Source of the DNA: JABSOG01 sp041583135 | GTDB taxonomy: Bacteria; Pseudomonadota; Gammaproteobacteria; Enterobacterales; Alteromonadaceae | Reading direction: 5' to 3' | Assembly: GCA_041583135.1 (NCBI GenBank) | Contig: JBFHGJ010000007.1 | Location: 1 to 64,000, forward strand | DNA: 64,000 bases | In this document: positions 8,793 to 16,862 of the stretch, piece by piece | How positions within the stretch are numbered: the stretch's first letter is position 1 | Layout: the number at the start of each line of letters is the position of its first letter | Made by a program: the position numbers and the translations under genes | Notes under the pieces: model-generated | What the model was told of the DNA's origin: nothing | Database searches by the model: none | What the model saw: the letters and a program-made list of their open reading frames with translations, nothing else

Positions 8793-9403
8793 GATTTATT
8801 TAATTTCAAACCGGTTTGAGCCAAGCGGTAACCTAATGCAATACAAAGGTTTTTTTCATCCGTCGTCAGCTCATTGCTGTTATTAAGCCCCGCCACATGA
8901 GAAGCGCCATAAGGTGTGCCACCCATCATTGTCGCGTTCAATGAAGGTTCGGAGTATGGTAAACCTTGAATCAACATACCGTGGTGTAGCAGTGGCAGCA
9001 TCATCGTTAAAAGGGTCGCTTCGTTGCCGCCATGCATTGATGAGGTTGAAGTAAACACTGCAGCAGGTTTATCAATCAGTTCACCACTGAGCCATTCGGT
9101 CGAAGTGCTCTCCCAAAAGTGCTTCATTGGCGCGGCCATATTTCCAAAGCGTGCTGGGCTGCCTAAGGCGAGGGCGTGACACTGTTTCAAATCCTCGGCG
9201 CAGACAAAGGCATCTTGCTCAAAGGCTAAAGTGTGGGTGTCTTGAATTGATGTTTGAGCATTTTTGTGGGTGTCTGAAAAGTTCAAGCTTGGTACTGTAC
9301 GCACAACAGCTTCGCATTGGGCCTTTTCAACGCCCAAGGCAATTTGCTGCGCCATATTGCGCACCGAGCCGTGGCGAGAGTAATACAGTACCAAGACCTT
9401 CAT
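8789..9403 (-). CDS. WrbA-like flavodoxin-fold NAD(P)H:quinone oxidoreductase
   Basis: A 204-residue flavoprotein of the WrbA/NQO group, which transfers two electrons from NAD(P)H to quinones. The FMN phosphate loop YYSRHGSVRNMA is at 7-18, and ALGSPARFGNMAAPMKHFWE (near 90) and FTSTSSMHGGNE (near 130) are typical of the family. Between strands two and three, residues 43-58 read SDTHK...QDTHT, encoded by two dispersed-repeat copies. This loop varies in the family, so the insertion is probably tolerated. It overlaps the upstream arsC-like gene by one base and the DUF2069 gene by four. Confidence 0.87.
   Translation of the reverse strand: MKVLVLYYSRHGSVRNMAQQIALGVEKAQCEAVVRTVPSLNFSDTHKNAQTSIQDTHTLAFEQDAFVCAEDLKQCHALALGSPARFGNMAAPMKHFWESTSTEWLSGELIDKPAAVFTSTSSMHGGNEATLLTMMLPLLHHGMLIQGLPYSEPSLNATMMGGTPYGASHVAGLNNSNELTTDEKNLCIALGYRLAQTGLKLNKS
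9233..9275 (-). repeat. Two repeat copies inside the wrbA-like gene
   Basis: GTGGGTGTCT at 9233-9242 and 9266-9275 on the + strand, both read as DTH on the coding strand. The flanks match the two halves of the recC-side tandem unit: CTTTTCAGACACCCACAAAA and CAATTCAAGACACCCAC. Confidence 0.85.
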
Positions 9404-9753
9404 CAGGCAAACAGTGCCATTACCTGCTCAGGCGGACGGCCAATTTTGGCTTTGTCGCCGTTCACCACAATTGGGCGTTCAATTAATTTCGGGTGAGATA
9501 CCATTGCTGCTATCAGCGCCTCATCGCTGAGTGTTTGGTCGCTTAAGTTCAGCGCCTTATACTCATCTTCTTTATTTCGCAGCAGTTCTCTGGCGTTCAT
9601 GCCAAGTTTCTTCAGCAATACAGAGAGTTCCTCAGCGCTTGGTGTTTGCTTCAAATACTCAACCACTTCTGGTTCAATGTTGTGTTCTTGTAACAACTGT
9701 AGGGTTTGGCGGCTCTTAGAGCAGCGTGGATTGTGATAAATAGTAACAGACAT
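9403..9753 (-). CDS. ArsC/YfgD family thioredoxin-fold reductase
   Basis: A small protein of 116 residues with IYHNPRCSKSRQTLQLL, the arsenate reductase active-site loop with Cys11 (positions 5-21), and the closing RPIVVNGDKAKIGRPPE. These place it in the glutaredoxin-coupled ArsC family. In E. coli the relative yfgD lies beside bepA, as here, and no arsenite pump or ArsR regulator is near. A housekeeping role is therefore as likely as arsenic resistance. It is the first gene of the operon with the wrbA-like and DUF2069 genes and starts 64 bases beyond the end of bepA. Confidence 0.88.
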   Translation of the reverse strand: MSVTIYHNPRCSKSRQTLQLLQEHNIEPEVVEYLKQTPSAEELSVLLKKLGMNARELLRNKEDEYKALNLSDQTLSDEALIAAMVSHPKLIERPIVVNGDKAKIGRPPEQVMALFA

Positions 9754-9817
9754 GGGCGACCTTAATCGGTTGATGCAGTTATAAGGCCCGCTATTTTATG
9801 CAATCAAGGGCGATTAA

Positions 9818-11269
9818 TCAAAGCTGTTTTATTTGGTTGAGTTGGGCTTTGTAGTGATCTTGCAGTGCAGCCAAACGCTTTGACTCTAAAGGTTTGTCGT
9901 CTTTGAGCTTGGCAATCGACAGCTTAAGCTCTTCAATGGATTGGTCGTACAACGACAACATGGCAAAACGCTCTGCACGCATCTCGTGATACTTAGGCAG
10001 GTTTTGTATTTGACCATAGGCCCGCGTCAATAGGTCGGTGGCGATATAGTCCTCTCCTTTGCTGATACGATAACTGCTCAGCAATTCTATCGCCAACTCT
10101 GGCTTTTTCGCTTCAACAGCCACATTGGCATAATTTAAGGTGATCACCGCATTGTTGGGTTTGTATTTGTAGTGCTCGGCCAAAAATGCCAAGGCGCTAT
10201 CATACGCCTGTTTTTTTACCAGCAAATCAACATAAGTATCAATGTAATATAAGTTGTTGCTACTTTTGTTCAGCAGTTGCTTTATCAAAATTTCGGCCTT
10301 TTTCAATTCGCCTGCATCGGTTAGCGCCAACGCAAGGCCGTAAAGGATTGCGTCGCGACTGGCGAATTGATTGGACTTGAGTTGATTTTCAAAATAGCTG
10401 ACAGCCTCCTGCGGGCTATATTGATACCTTGCCAGTACACGGCTTTTTATCAGCTGAAAGTCCAAAGACATAGGGCGTTCAATGCTGGGGTAACGCTGCG
10501 CTCTTAAGCGAGAGTCGGCCACTCGACTTTCCGGCAAGGGGTGAGTCAACAAAAACGCAGGTGGCTTAGAGGTGTAGCGATATTTGGCCGCGAGCTTGTC
10601 AAAAAATGCTGGCGCAGCATGGGGATCAAAACCGGCAACGGCCAAAGTCTTAATGCCGATACGGTCGGCCTCTTGTTCGTTTGAACGGGTAAAGTTAATA
10701 CTGGCCTGTGCTGCCCCTGCTTGAGAAGCCATCATAGCAGCCATACCTGCCTCTGGGTTTACCACTGCCAGCAAGATGCCGCCTAAAATGCCAGCTAGCG
10801 TCAATGGGGTCGATTGCTGCTGCGCTTCAAATCGACGGGACAGGTGGCGCTGGGTGACGTGGGCGATTTCATGGGCCATCACTGAGGCCACCTCGCTCTC
10901 GGTGTCGGCCAAGGCAATAAGCCCTGTATTGACCGCCACATTACCACCAAAAAAGGCAAAAGCGTTGATGGACTTGTCTTTTACCACAAAGAAGTTAAAG
11001 GGAAAGTGAATATCATCGGCGTGAGTCACCAATCTGTTACCCAAGGTGTTGATGTATTCGTTGATCAGCGGATCATAATCTACTGGTAGGCGCGCTCGGG
11101 TTTGTCGCATGAGAATGTCCCCGAGCACCATTTCCTTTTCATAGCTTAACGTCGAGAGTGCGTTTGAGCCGATATTGGGCAGCTGGTTTGCATCGGCTAA
11201 TGCCGGACCCTGTACAAAGGCAAAACATAAAACGGCAATGGATAAGACTTTGTTCAATCGGCTGCTCAT
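9818..11269 (-). CDS. bepA: Periplasmic M48 metalloprotease/chaperone BepA
   Basis: BepA helps LptD assemble at the outer membrane and degrades stalled forms. The 483-residue protein has a signal peptide (about 1-26, ending ALA-DAN), then the M48 domain with VMAHEIAHVTQRH supplying the zinc His ligands and catalytic Glu, the further ligand Glu in NEQEADRIG, and HPLPESRV. The C-terminal half is TPR-like. Length and domain order match E. coli BepA (YfgC), and so do the neighbours: the arsC-like gene downstream, with perM, bcp and gcvR nearby. Confidence 0.94.
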   Translation of the reverse strand: MSSRLNKVLSIAVLCFAFVQGPALADANQLPNIGSNALSTLSYEKEMVLGDILMRQTRARLPVDYDPLINEYINTLGNRLVTHADDIHFPFNFFVVKDKSINAFAFFGGNVAVNTGLIALADTESEVASVMAHEIAHVTQRHLSRRFEAQQQSTPLTLAGILGGILLAVVNPEAGMAAMMASQAGAAQASINFTRSNEQEADRIGIKTLAVAGFDPHAAPAFFDKLAAKYRYTSKPPAFLLTHPLPESRVADSRLRAQRYPSIERPMSLDFQLIKSRVLARYQYSPQEAVSYFENQLKSNQFASRDAILYGLALALTDAGELKKAEILIKQLLNKSSNNLYYIDTYVDLLVKKQAYDSALAFLAEHYKYKPNNAVITLNYANVAVEAKKPELAIELLSSYRISKGEDYIATDLLTRAYGQIQNLPKYHEMRAERFAMLSLYDQSIEELKLSIAKLKDDKPLESKRLAALQDHYKAQLNQIKQL

Positions 11270-11286
11270 TCTCTCACTCTAGCTAG

Positions 11287-11952
11287 TCATCTCGGACCAT
11301 ACATATTGCTTTGCAAGCCAGCCATCAAAATGGCGTCAGGGTCGTTGCCCATGGCTTTTTCCTGCATGTCGTAATACTGTTTGATGGACACGCCATCGAC
11401 TTTGACCAAATCGAGCTCGCGTTTAATAAAGTTGAGCACTTTGTTGACCGACTTAAAGGCGTAGATGATTAGGGCCTTGTCGGCATCGTCGCCGCGCTGA
11501 AAATAAAAATCGATAAATTTATGTAGCTGATTTATCCGCAGCAAAATCTTCATTGAATGCGGATCCCAGATACGAAATTCCATCAGGCGGTTGTCTTTGA
11601 CGTATTGGTCTATCTCTTTGCTTTTGGCATAAGGATAGGCGTGTAACTCAAAACCTCGGTCGGTAAATATCTGATATATGGCAATTCTCGGCTTGCCTTC
11701 GCAATGAATAGTGCCTTCTCGGTCTATATAGCCGCCAAGTAGCTCGACATTCCAGTTACGTTTATCGACGATCTTTTTAAGCGCCGTGTCAAAGCCGTGT
11801 GTCAATAGCCCTTCAGATTCACCCAAAGATTGGGAAACCATGTGATAAAAAGGTGGCAATTCACCCCAATTTATGGTTTTTTTCAACAAGTTGATGTCTT
11901 TTAACGTCGGATTTTTTGGCAACTCATACTTGCCGCCTGAACCGTGCAACAT
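11287..11952 (-). CDS. Conserved-looking cytoplasmic protein of unknown function
   Basis: I do not recognise this 221-residue protein. It has no signal peptide or membrane segment. It is rich in charged and aromatic residues, with stretches such as NWNVELLGGYIDREGTIHC, FRIWDPHSMKILLRINQ and a helical C-terminal half. It ends 17 bases before the bepA start, in the same direction, so it is probably cotranscribed with bepA. It is divergent from the TusA-like gene across 117 bases. Confidence 0.75.
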   Translation of the reverse strand: MLHGSGGKYELPKNPTLKDINLLKKTINWGELPPFYHMVSQSLGESEGLLTHGFDTALKKIVDKRNWNVELLGGYIDREGTIHCEGKPRIAIYQIFTDRGFELHAYPYAKSKEIDQYVKDNRLMEFRIWDPHSMKILLRINQLHKFIDFYFQRGDDADKALIIYAFKSVNKVLNFIKRELDLVKVDGVSIKQYYDMQEKAMGNDPDAILMAGLQSNMYGPR

Positions 11953-12069
11953 TTGTTGGTCCTTAATTCTGACTTGCGATATCTTAAGAATAACGCAAAT
12001 TACACCTAATTGAGATTGTTTTCACTCAATAAAGTTCAGATAATATCAAAAAATAATTGGCCGATAACG

Positions 12070-12312
12070 ATGAGTTTTTCCGCTGAGCCGATTCAGTTAG
12101 ATACAACCGGACTTAAGTGTCCTTTGCTGTTTGTTAGAGTCAAACAGCAGTTAAAGCAGTTGAACGCAAATCAGACGCTTAAGGTTCTGGTTTGTGATAG
12201 TGTCGCCCTTGCCGATATCAAACGATATCTGAATAATCATGCCTATCGGTATACATTGCTGCAAAAAGAGGGCAATACGGTGGAAATTAACATCTCAAAG
12301 GATGCAGATTAG
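12070..12312 (+). CDS. TusA/SirA-like sulfur carrier family protein
   Basis: A small protein of 80 residues from the ATG at 12070. An upstream TTG at 12010 keeps the frame open but would add a poorly conserved lead. It has the family signature LDTTGLKCPLLFVRVKQQL with the single active Cys in a CP pair, followed by the beta-alpha-beta-beta pattern ending EGNTVEINI. Family members carry persulfide sulfur for tRNA thiolation or other pathways. It abuts perM with no gap (stop TAG then ATG), so the two are almost certainly coexpressed. The specific sulfur partner is not evident. Confidence 0.85.
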   Translation: MSFSAEPIQLDTTGLKCPLLFVRVKQQLKQLNANQTLKVLVCDSVALADIKRYLNNHAYRYTLLQKEGNTVEINISKDAD

Positions 12313-13395
12313 ATGTTTGAATTCTTATCTCAATGGTATAAACGCAAATTCTCCGATCCCGAGTCTGTCACGCTATTTTTACTGCTGTTGATTGGCTTTT
12401 GTACGCTGTACTTTGTCGGTCATCTGTTGGTACCGGTGTTAGTGGCAATCGTTATCGCCTATTTGCTGGAATGGCCGGTCAATAAGGCCACCAAGTTGGG
12501 GCTGTCGCGAACTGCCGCCAGTAGTTTGGTGTTGCTGGTGTTTGTCAGTGTCAGTATCGCGGTGATGGTTGGCCTTTTACCTGTGTTTTGGCAGCAGGGC
12601 AGCAATTTACTTTCTGAAGCGCCGCAAATGCTAGAGCAGGGCAAAAACTTCCTCAATCAGCTGCCAGATAGATACCCTAAACTGGTCAATCAAGCGCAAA
12701 TCGATATGCTGCTGGCCAATGTCGATGGCGGTATTATTGAGATCGGTCAAAAAGCCATTTCGGTGTCGTTTTCAACCTTACGCGATTTAGTGGCGCTGTT
12801 GATTTACTTTATTTTGGTGCCGCTGATGATCTTTTTTATGCTTAAGGATAAAGAGGCCTTAGTGGCCAGTTTTAAAACCCTGCTGCCCAGCACCCGTAGG
12901 CTCATCACTCAAGTCTCCAATGAAATGGATGTTCAGATCATGAATTACATTCGTGGCAAGCTGATTGAGCTGGTGGTGGTGGGCGTCGCTACTTATGTGG
13001 TTTTGGCCGTTTTTGATATGCGCTATGCCGCCTTGTTGGGGCTGTTGGTTGGACTGTCGGTGTTGGTGCCTTATGTTGGCGCGGCTGTGGTGACCATTCC
13101 GGTTGCTTTTGTTGGCTTGGCGCAATGGGGCATATCCCCTGAATTTTGGTACGCGATGATAGCCTATGGTGTGGTTCAAGCTCTCGATGGTAACGTTTTG
13201 GTGCCGCTGCTTTTTTCCGAGGCGGTGGATTTAAACCCGGTGTTTATTATCGTCGCGGTGCTGTTTTTTGGTGGGTTATGGGGCTTTTGGGGGGTGTTTT
13301 TTGCCATTCCGCTGGCTGCCCTGGTTAAAGCGGTACTCAGCGCATGGTCAAGCCAGCAGGCTCAAACCCAAGCGCCGCAAGAAACCGAGCAGTAA
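12313..13395 (+). CDS. perM: PerM/AI-2E family membrane transporter
   Basis: A 360-residue polytopic inner membrane protein of the AI-2E transporter family. It has hydrophobic segments near residues 20-60 and 65-90, the soluble middle region, and then a cluster from about 150 to 345 including the family-typical LIYFILVPLMIFFMLKDKE and LLGLLVGLSVLVPYVGA. Position beside bcp and bepA matches E. coli perM. Substrate is not known for this branch. The C terminus is a hydrophilic Gln-rich tail. Confidence 0.9.
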   Translation: MFEFLSQWYKRKFSDPESVTLFLLLLIGFCTLYFVGHLLVPVLVAIVIAYLLEWPVNKATKLGLSRTAASSLVLLVFVSVSIAVMVGLLPVFWQQGSNLLSEAPQMLEQGKNFLNQLPDRYPKLVNQAQIDMLLANVDGGIIEIGQKAISVSFSTLRDLVALLIYFILVPLMIFFMLKDKEALVASFKTLLPSTRRLITQVSNEMDVQIMNYIRGKLIELVVVGVATYVVLAVFDMRYAALLGLLVGLSVLVPYVGAAVVTIPVAFVGLAQWGISPEFWYAMIAYGVVQALDGNVLVPLLFSEAVDLNPVFIIVAVLFFGGLWGFWGVFFAIPLAALVKAVLSAWSSQQAQTQAPQETEQ

Positions 13396-13406
13396 ACCTT
13401 CAAGGG

Positions 13407-13430
13407 GCAAACGGCAATTAGCCGTTTTGC
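13407..13430. terminator. Bidirectional terminator-like hairpin between perM and bcp
   Basis: GCAAACGGC and GCCGTTTTGC form a stem of about 9 bp around a short AATTA loop. It lies 12 bases after perM and overlaps the last codons of the convergent bcp gene, so it could stop transcription in either direction. There is no long T run. Confidence 0.6.
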
Positions 13431-13891
13431 TCCAAGTACGCCAACACCACCTCATGATGATTTTTGGTTTTAAACTTATCGAACACGTGTTTGACGGTGC
13501 CGTCTTGGCCAACCAAAAAGCTTAGCCGATGAATGCCGTCATAGACTTTACCCATGAATTTTTTCTCGCCCCAAACGCCAAAAGCATCTGCTACGGCGTG
13601 ATCTTCATCAGAGACCAAGGTGAAGTTCAGGCTTTTCTTTTGACAAAAATTATCGAGCTTTTTCACCGGATCAGGGCTGATGCCGATTACCTGCACATTC
13701 AAACTATCCAGCGCGTCTTTACTATCACGTAAACCTTCAGCTTGCACAATGCAGCCCGGTGTCATGGCTTTGGGATAGAAGTAAACCAGCACGTCGGATT
13801 TTTCCAAGCAGGCGGCCAATGAGACCGACGCTCCGTTTTGGTCGGCAAGATTGAACAGAGGGGCTTTATCACCGGCTTTTAAGGTGTTCAT
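13418..13891 (-). CDS. bcp: Thioredoxin-dependent peroxiredoxin Bcp
   Basis: Bcp reduces hydrogen peroxide and organic peroxides in the cytoplasm. The 157-residue protein has the peroxidatic motif PKAMTPGCIVQAEGLRD near residues 40-56, and FTLVSDEDH, FGVWGEKKFMGK and YDGIHRLSFL as in E. coli. In the E. coli enzyme the resolving cysteine lies five residues after the peroxidatic one; here that place is Glu, suggesting a 1-Cys type or a resolving Cys elsewhere. It follows gcvR by three bases in the same direction, as in enteric genomes. Confidence 0.95.
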   Translation of the reverse strand: MNTLKAGDKAPLFNLADQNGASVSLAACLEKSDVLVYFYPKAMTPGCIVQAEGLRDSKDALDSLNVQVIGISPDPVKKLDNFCQKKSLNFTLVSDEDHAVADAFGVWGEKKFMGKVYDGIHRLSFLVGQDGTVKHVFDKFKTKNHHEVVLAYLEQNG

Positions 13892-13894
13892 GTG

Positions 13895-14431
13895 CTACTC
13901 CTGAATTAATTTGGTAATGGTGAAATCTTGCTGCAACGACTGACACAACGCGGCAAAGTCGTTGGTAAAGGCATCAACGTCAATGTCGTCGCCAAATTGC
14001 ACCGTCAAGTGTGTGGCGTGCAGTGATTTTTTACTCGCATCGACAAGGGCATCGGCTTTAAGTGAAGAAATATAAACATTTTTATGCGCCAAAAACTTGG
14101 TCACTGTGTTCAGTGTACCTGGAATGTCAGGGCCGATGTATTCAATGACAAAAGCATTGGTATTATCGATTTCTTTATGTTTGCTGGTTCGCTTCATCAT
14201 GGTGAGCAGCCCAAGCTCATGACTGGTGGCCGGTAGGCTGTTTTCGACTCGAGTAATAGCCATTCTGTCGCCGGAGAGTAACATGATAAAGGTGAACTCT
14301 TGGCCGAAGATGGCCATACGGCTATCATGGATATTACAATTGCAATCATGTACCAAGGTTGTCAGATCGCTGACAATGCCGGTACGGTCACTGCCAATGG
14401 CGGTGACGACGAGATATTGAGTTTGCTGCAT
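13895..14431 (-). CDS. gcvR: Glycine cleavage system transcriptional repressor GcvR
   Basis: GcvR is an ACT-domain protein that binds GcvA and glycine and so represses the glycine cleavage operon. The 178 residues hold two ACT domains (about 7-80 and 92-170), with QYLVVTAIGSDRTGIVSDL and YIGPDIPGTLNTVTKFLA as their starting strands. It lacks a DNA-binding domain, as expected for this family. It lies divergent from dapA and is followed by bcp three bases on, an order conserved with E. coli. Confidence 0.93.
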   Translation of the reverse strand: MQQTQYLVVTAIGSDRTGIVSDLTTLVHDCNCNIHDSRMAIFGQEFTFIMLLSGDRMAITRVENSLPATSHELGLLTMMKRTSKHKEIDNTNAFVIEYIGPDIPGTLNTVTKFLAHKNVYISSLKADALVDASKKSLHATHLTVQFGDDIDVDAFTNDFAALCQSLQQDFTITKLIQE

Positions 14432-14648
14432 GACTGAAACTTATCTTCATTGATTATCAAACAAAGGACAAAGAGTCTAACACATCGACTAGCGGACTCA
14501 AATCCCGTGAACAAATAATCCTTTTGGCGGTTTTTTCGTGGTTTAAGTGGATATTCTGGGGTATGATACCGCCTTTTTAAGACACTTGCCCGCAGTGCCA
14601 GTAAACGCTGACGGGTGTTTTCAAATAGCGTTTGTTTGGATTTTTTTT

Positions 14649-15530
14649 ATGCTAAAAGGCAGTATTGTTGCCTTGGTTACACCAATGGCCGACGATGGTG
14701 CGTTAGATTTTGCTGCACTGACCCGGTTGATTGAATATCACATCGACAATGGTACCGAAGGGTTGGTGGTACTTGGTACTACCGGTGAGGCGATGACCTT
14801 GACTTTTGAGCAGCAATTGCAAGTCATTGATGCTACCTTGACGACTGTCGCCGGGAGAATATCCGTTTATGTCGGAAACGGCAGCAATAATACCGCGCTG
14901 ATTGTAGAGCGTCTGAAACAGCTCGACACCATGGGTTTTGATGGTTACCTGACGGTAACGCCTTATTATAACAACCCGACGCAGCGCGGTATGATTGCGC
15001 ACTTTAGCGAAGTAGCCCGCCATACGCAAAAGCCGATGTTGCTTTATAATGTGCCAGGGCGAACCAGCTCGGATTTATTGCCGCAAACGGTGGCAACACT
15101 GGCCGAAATCGATAACATCGTCGGTATTAAAGAAGCCACTGGCGAGTTGTCTCGCTTGGCAGAATTAAAAACCTTATGTGGTGAGGACTTTATTTGTCTT
15201 AGTGGCGATGATGCCTCGGCACTTGAGTTTATGCGTTTAGGCGGGGACGGGGTTATTTCGGTAACGGCCAATGTTGCCCCTATGGCGATGGCACAAATGT
15301 GCCGACTGGCACTGGCTGGAGAATATCAGCAGGCCGAACGGATAAACCATCGCCTTGCGCTGTTACACCAACGCTTATTTATCGAGTCAAACCCGGTTCC
15401 TGCAAAGTGGGCCTTGCACCATATGGGGTTAATAAATAGCCCAATGGTGAGATTACCTTTAGTTTGTCTTGAACCAATTCATCAAAATGCCGTCCAAGAG
15501 GCATTAATAGCCGCCGACTTGACGTTTTAG
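14649..15530 (+). CDS. dapA: 4-hydroxy-tetrahydrodipicolinate synthase
   Basis: DapA condenses pyruvate with aspartate semialdehyde, the first committed step to lysine and diaminopimelate. The start chosen is the ATG at 14649, giving MLKGSIVALVTPM, the usual family N terminus and a length of 293. An upstream ATG at 14547 in frame would add 34 unrelated residues. Visible landmarks are GTTGEAMTL, the Tyr in LLYNVPGRTS, the Schiff-base Lys in IVGIKEATGEL, and SGDDASALEFM. It is followed ten bases later by bamC, as in E. coli. Confidence 0.96.
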   Translation: MLKGSIVALVTPMADDGALDFAALTRLIEYHIDNGTEGLVVLGTTGEAMTLTFEQQLQVIDATLTTVAGRISVYVGNGSNNTALIVERLKQLDTMGFDGYLTVTPYYNNPTQRGMIAHFSEVARHTQKPMLLYNVPGRTSSDLLPQTVATLAEIDNIVGIKEATGELSRLAELKTLCGEDFICLSGDDASALEFMRLGGDGVISVTANVAPMAMAQMCRLALAGEYQQAERINHRLALLHQRLFIESNPVPAKWALHHMGLINSPMVRLPLVCLEPIHQNAVQEALIAADLTF

Positions 15531-15539
15531 GAGTGATTT

Positions 15540-16637
15540 GTGCAATTTTGGTTAAAATGTTCGATTGCCATCAGTTTAGCAAGTTTGGGTGTTGGTTGTG
15601 CCAGCCCAGAAGATAGAGTGGTTAATGAAGACCACCAGTATGTCAATGCCCAAGACCGTGCCCCTTTGGCCGTGCCACAAGGGATCTCAAGCCCTAAAGG
15701 CTCACAGGAATATGTGCTGCCAGAGGTAAAAGCCACAGGCCCTGTCGGTGAAGCGCTGGATATCAAGTCGCCACCACAGTTGTTTACGTTGGCTTCTGGT
15801 AGTCGATTGGACGACAAAAACAAGGTCAACAAGATCTGGTTTGATCGGACCAACGTGGTGTTGGACTTAGAGCGCTTTGCCTTTGATGCCATGGTTGAAT
15901 TTTTGACCTTTAATGAGGTTAAGGACTCTACCGTCGATGAGCAAAACAAAACCGTTACAACCGGTTGGGTGCACCAGACAAAAGAAGAAGGCTTCTGGTT
16001 ATGGGATGATGGCGGTAAAACCCTAAGCTATCGCTTTGCCACCAAACAAAAAGTTGTATTGGGTGGGGCCGCAGCCAGCGTTGAAGTTAAATTGATAGGC
16101 CACAAGGTCGGCAGCAAAGATGTGCCGCTATCGAGCCTTAGCCAAGACTTTATCAATCGCGCCGAAACCGCGTTTTTAAATGACTATATTTTCCATTACC
16201 AGTTGATGCAAGAGGACTTGATGCGTAAAGCCAAAGTGGCTATCGACAGCGAGTTTAATCTGGCGTTGACGCAAAATGCCGACGGCAACTGGGGTTTCCA
16301 CTCGGCAAAAAGTGCCGATATTGTGTGGGGTTCGTTGCAACCGTTACTGCAAGAAGTCGGCTTTAATATCGATGATGTCAACCGCTCGACAAAGACCTTG
16401 TATTTGACATTGGCAGAAAAGGACAGCGGTTTTTGGAGTTCTTTGTGGTCTGACGATGATGCGTTTGAGGTGAGCCTCACACCGGGGCAATATATCGTTA
16501 AAGTGCACACCGATGAGCAAAGACAAAGTGATATCATATTCTATGACAAAGATGAAAAGCCACTAGCGCGCAATATGATGCGTTCGTTGGAGGAAGTCAT
16601 AGGCAAAGCCGGACGTAAGTTAGAATTGCAGCTTTAG
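15540..16637 (+). CDS. bamC: Outer membrane assembly lipoprotein BamC
   Basis: BamC is a lipoprotein of the BAM complex, which inserts beta-barrel proteins in the outer membrane. The 365-residue protein starts with GTG and has a lipoprotein signal with the lipobox SLGVGC (lipidated Cys near residue 20). An extended N-terminal region follows, then two helix-grip domains, the first with FDAMVEFL and the second with the stretch GSLQPLLQEVGFNIDDVNRS. Length and order after dapA agree with E. coli. A 225-base gap follows before the next gene, in which I see no gene or clear terminator. Confidence 0.93.
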   Translation: MQFWLKCSIAISLASLGVGCASPEDRVVNEDHQYVNAQDRAPLAVPQGISSPKGSQEYVLPEVKATGPVGEALDIKSPPQLFTLASGSRLDDKNKVNKIWFDRTNVVLDLERFAFDAMVEFLTFNEVKDSTVDEQNKTVTTGWVHQTKEEGFWLWDDGGKTLSYRFATKQKVVLGGAAASVEVKLIGHKVGSKDVPLSSLSQDFINRAETAFLNDYIFHYQLMQEDLMRKAKVAIDSEFNLALTQNADGNWGFHSAKSADIVWGSLQPLLQEVGFNIDDVNRSTKTLYLTLAEKDSGFWSSLWSDDDAFEVSLTPGQYIVKVHTDEQRQSDIIFYDKDEKPLARNMMRSLEEVIGKAGRKLELQL

Positions 16638-16862
16638 GCCGCAATCCTCTTAGCGTGCCGGTCACACCTTTTAGTTGGCACTGATGTGAGATTTATAGCG
16701 TCAGTGTCAACATTACTATACATTCAGATACAATCTTCTACATTAATTCAGTGCAAATTTGCCTCTCGGCAGGGTGTAATGAGCGAAAATTTCAGCCGCT
16801 TTAACCGTTTCCTGTAGTAGTATAGCCTGCGCCAAATCGGTCGTTTTGAGTAAAGTTAATCC

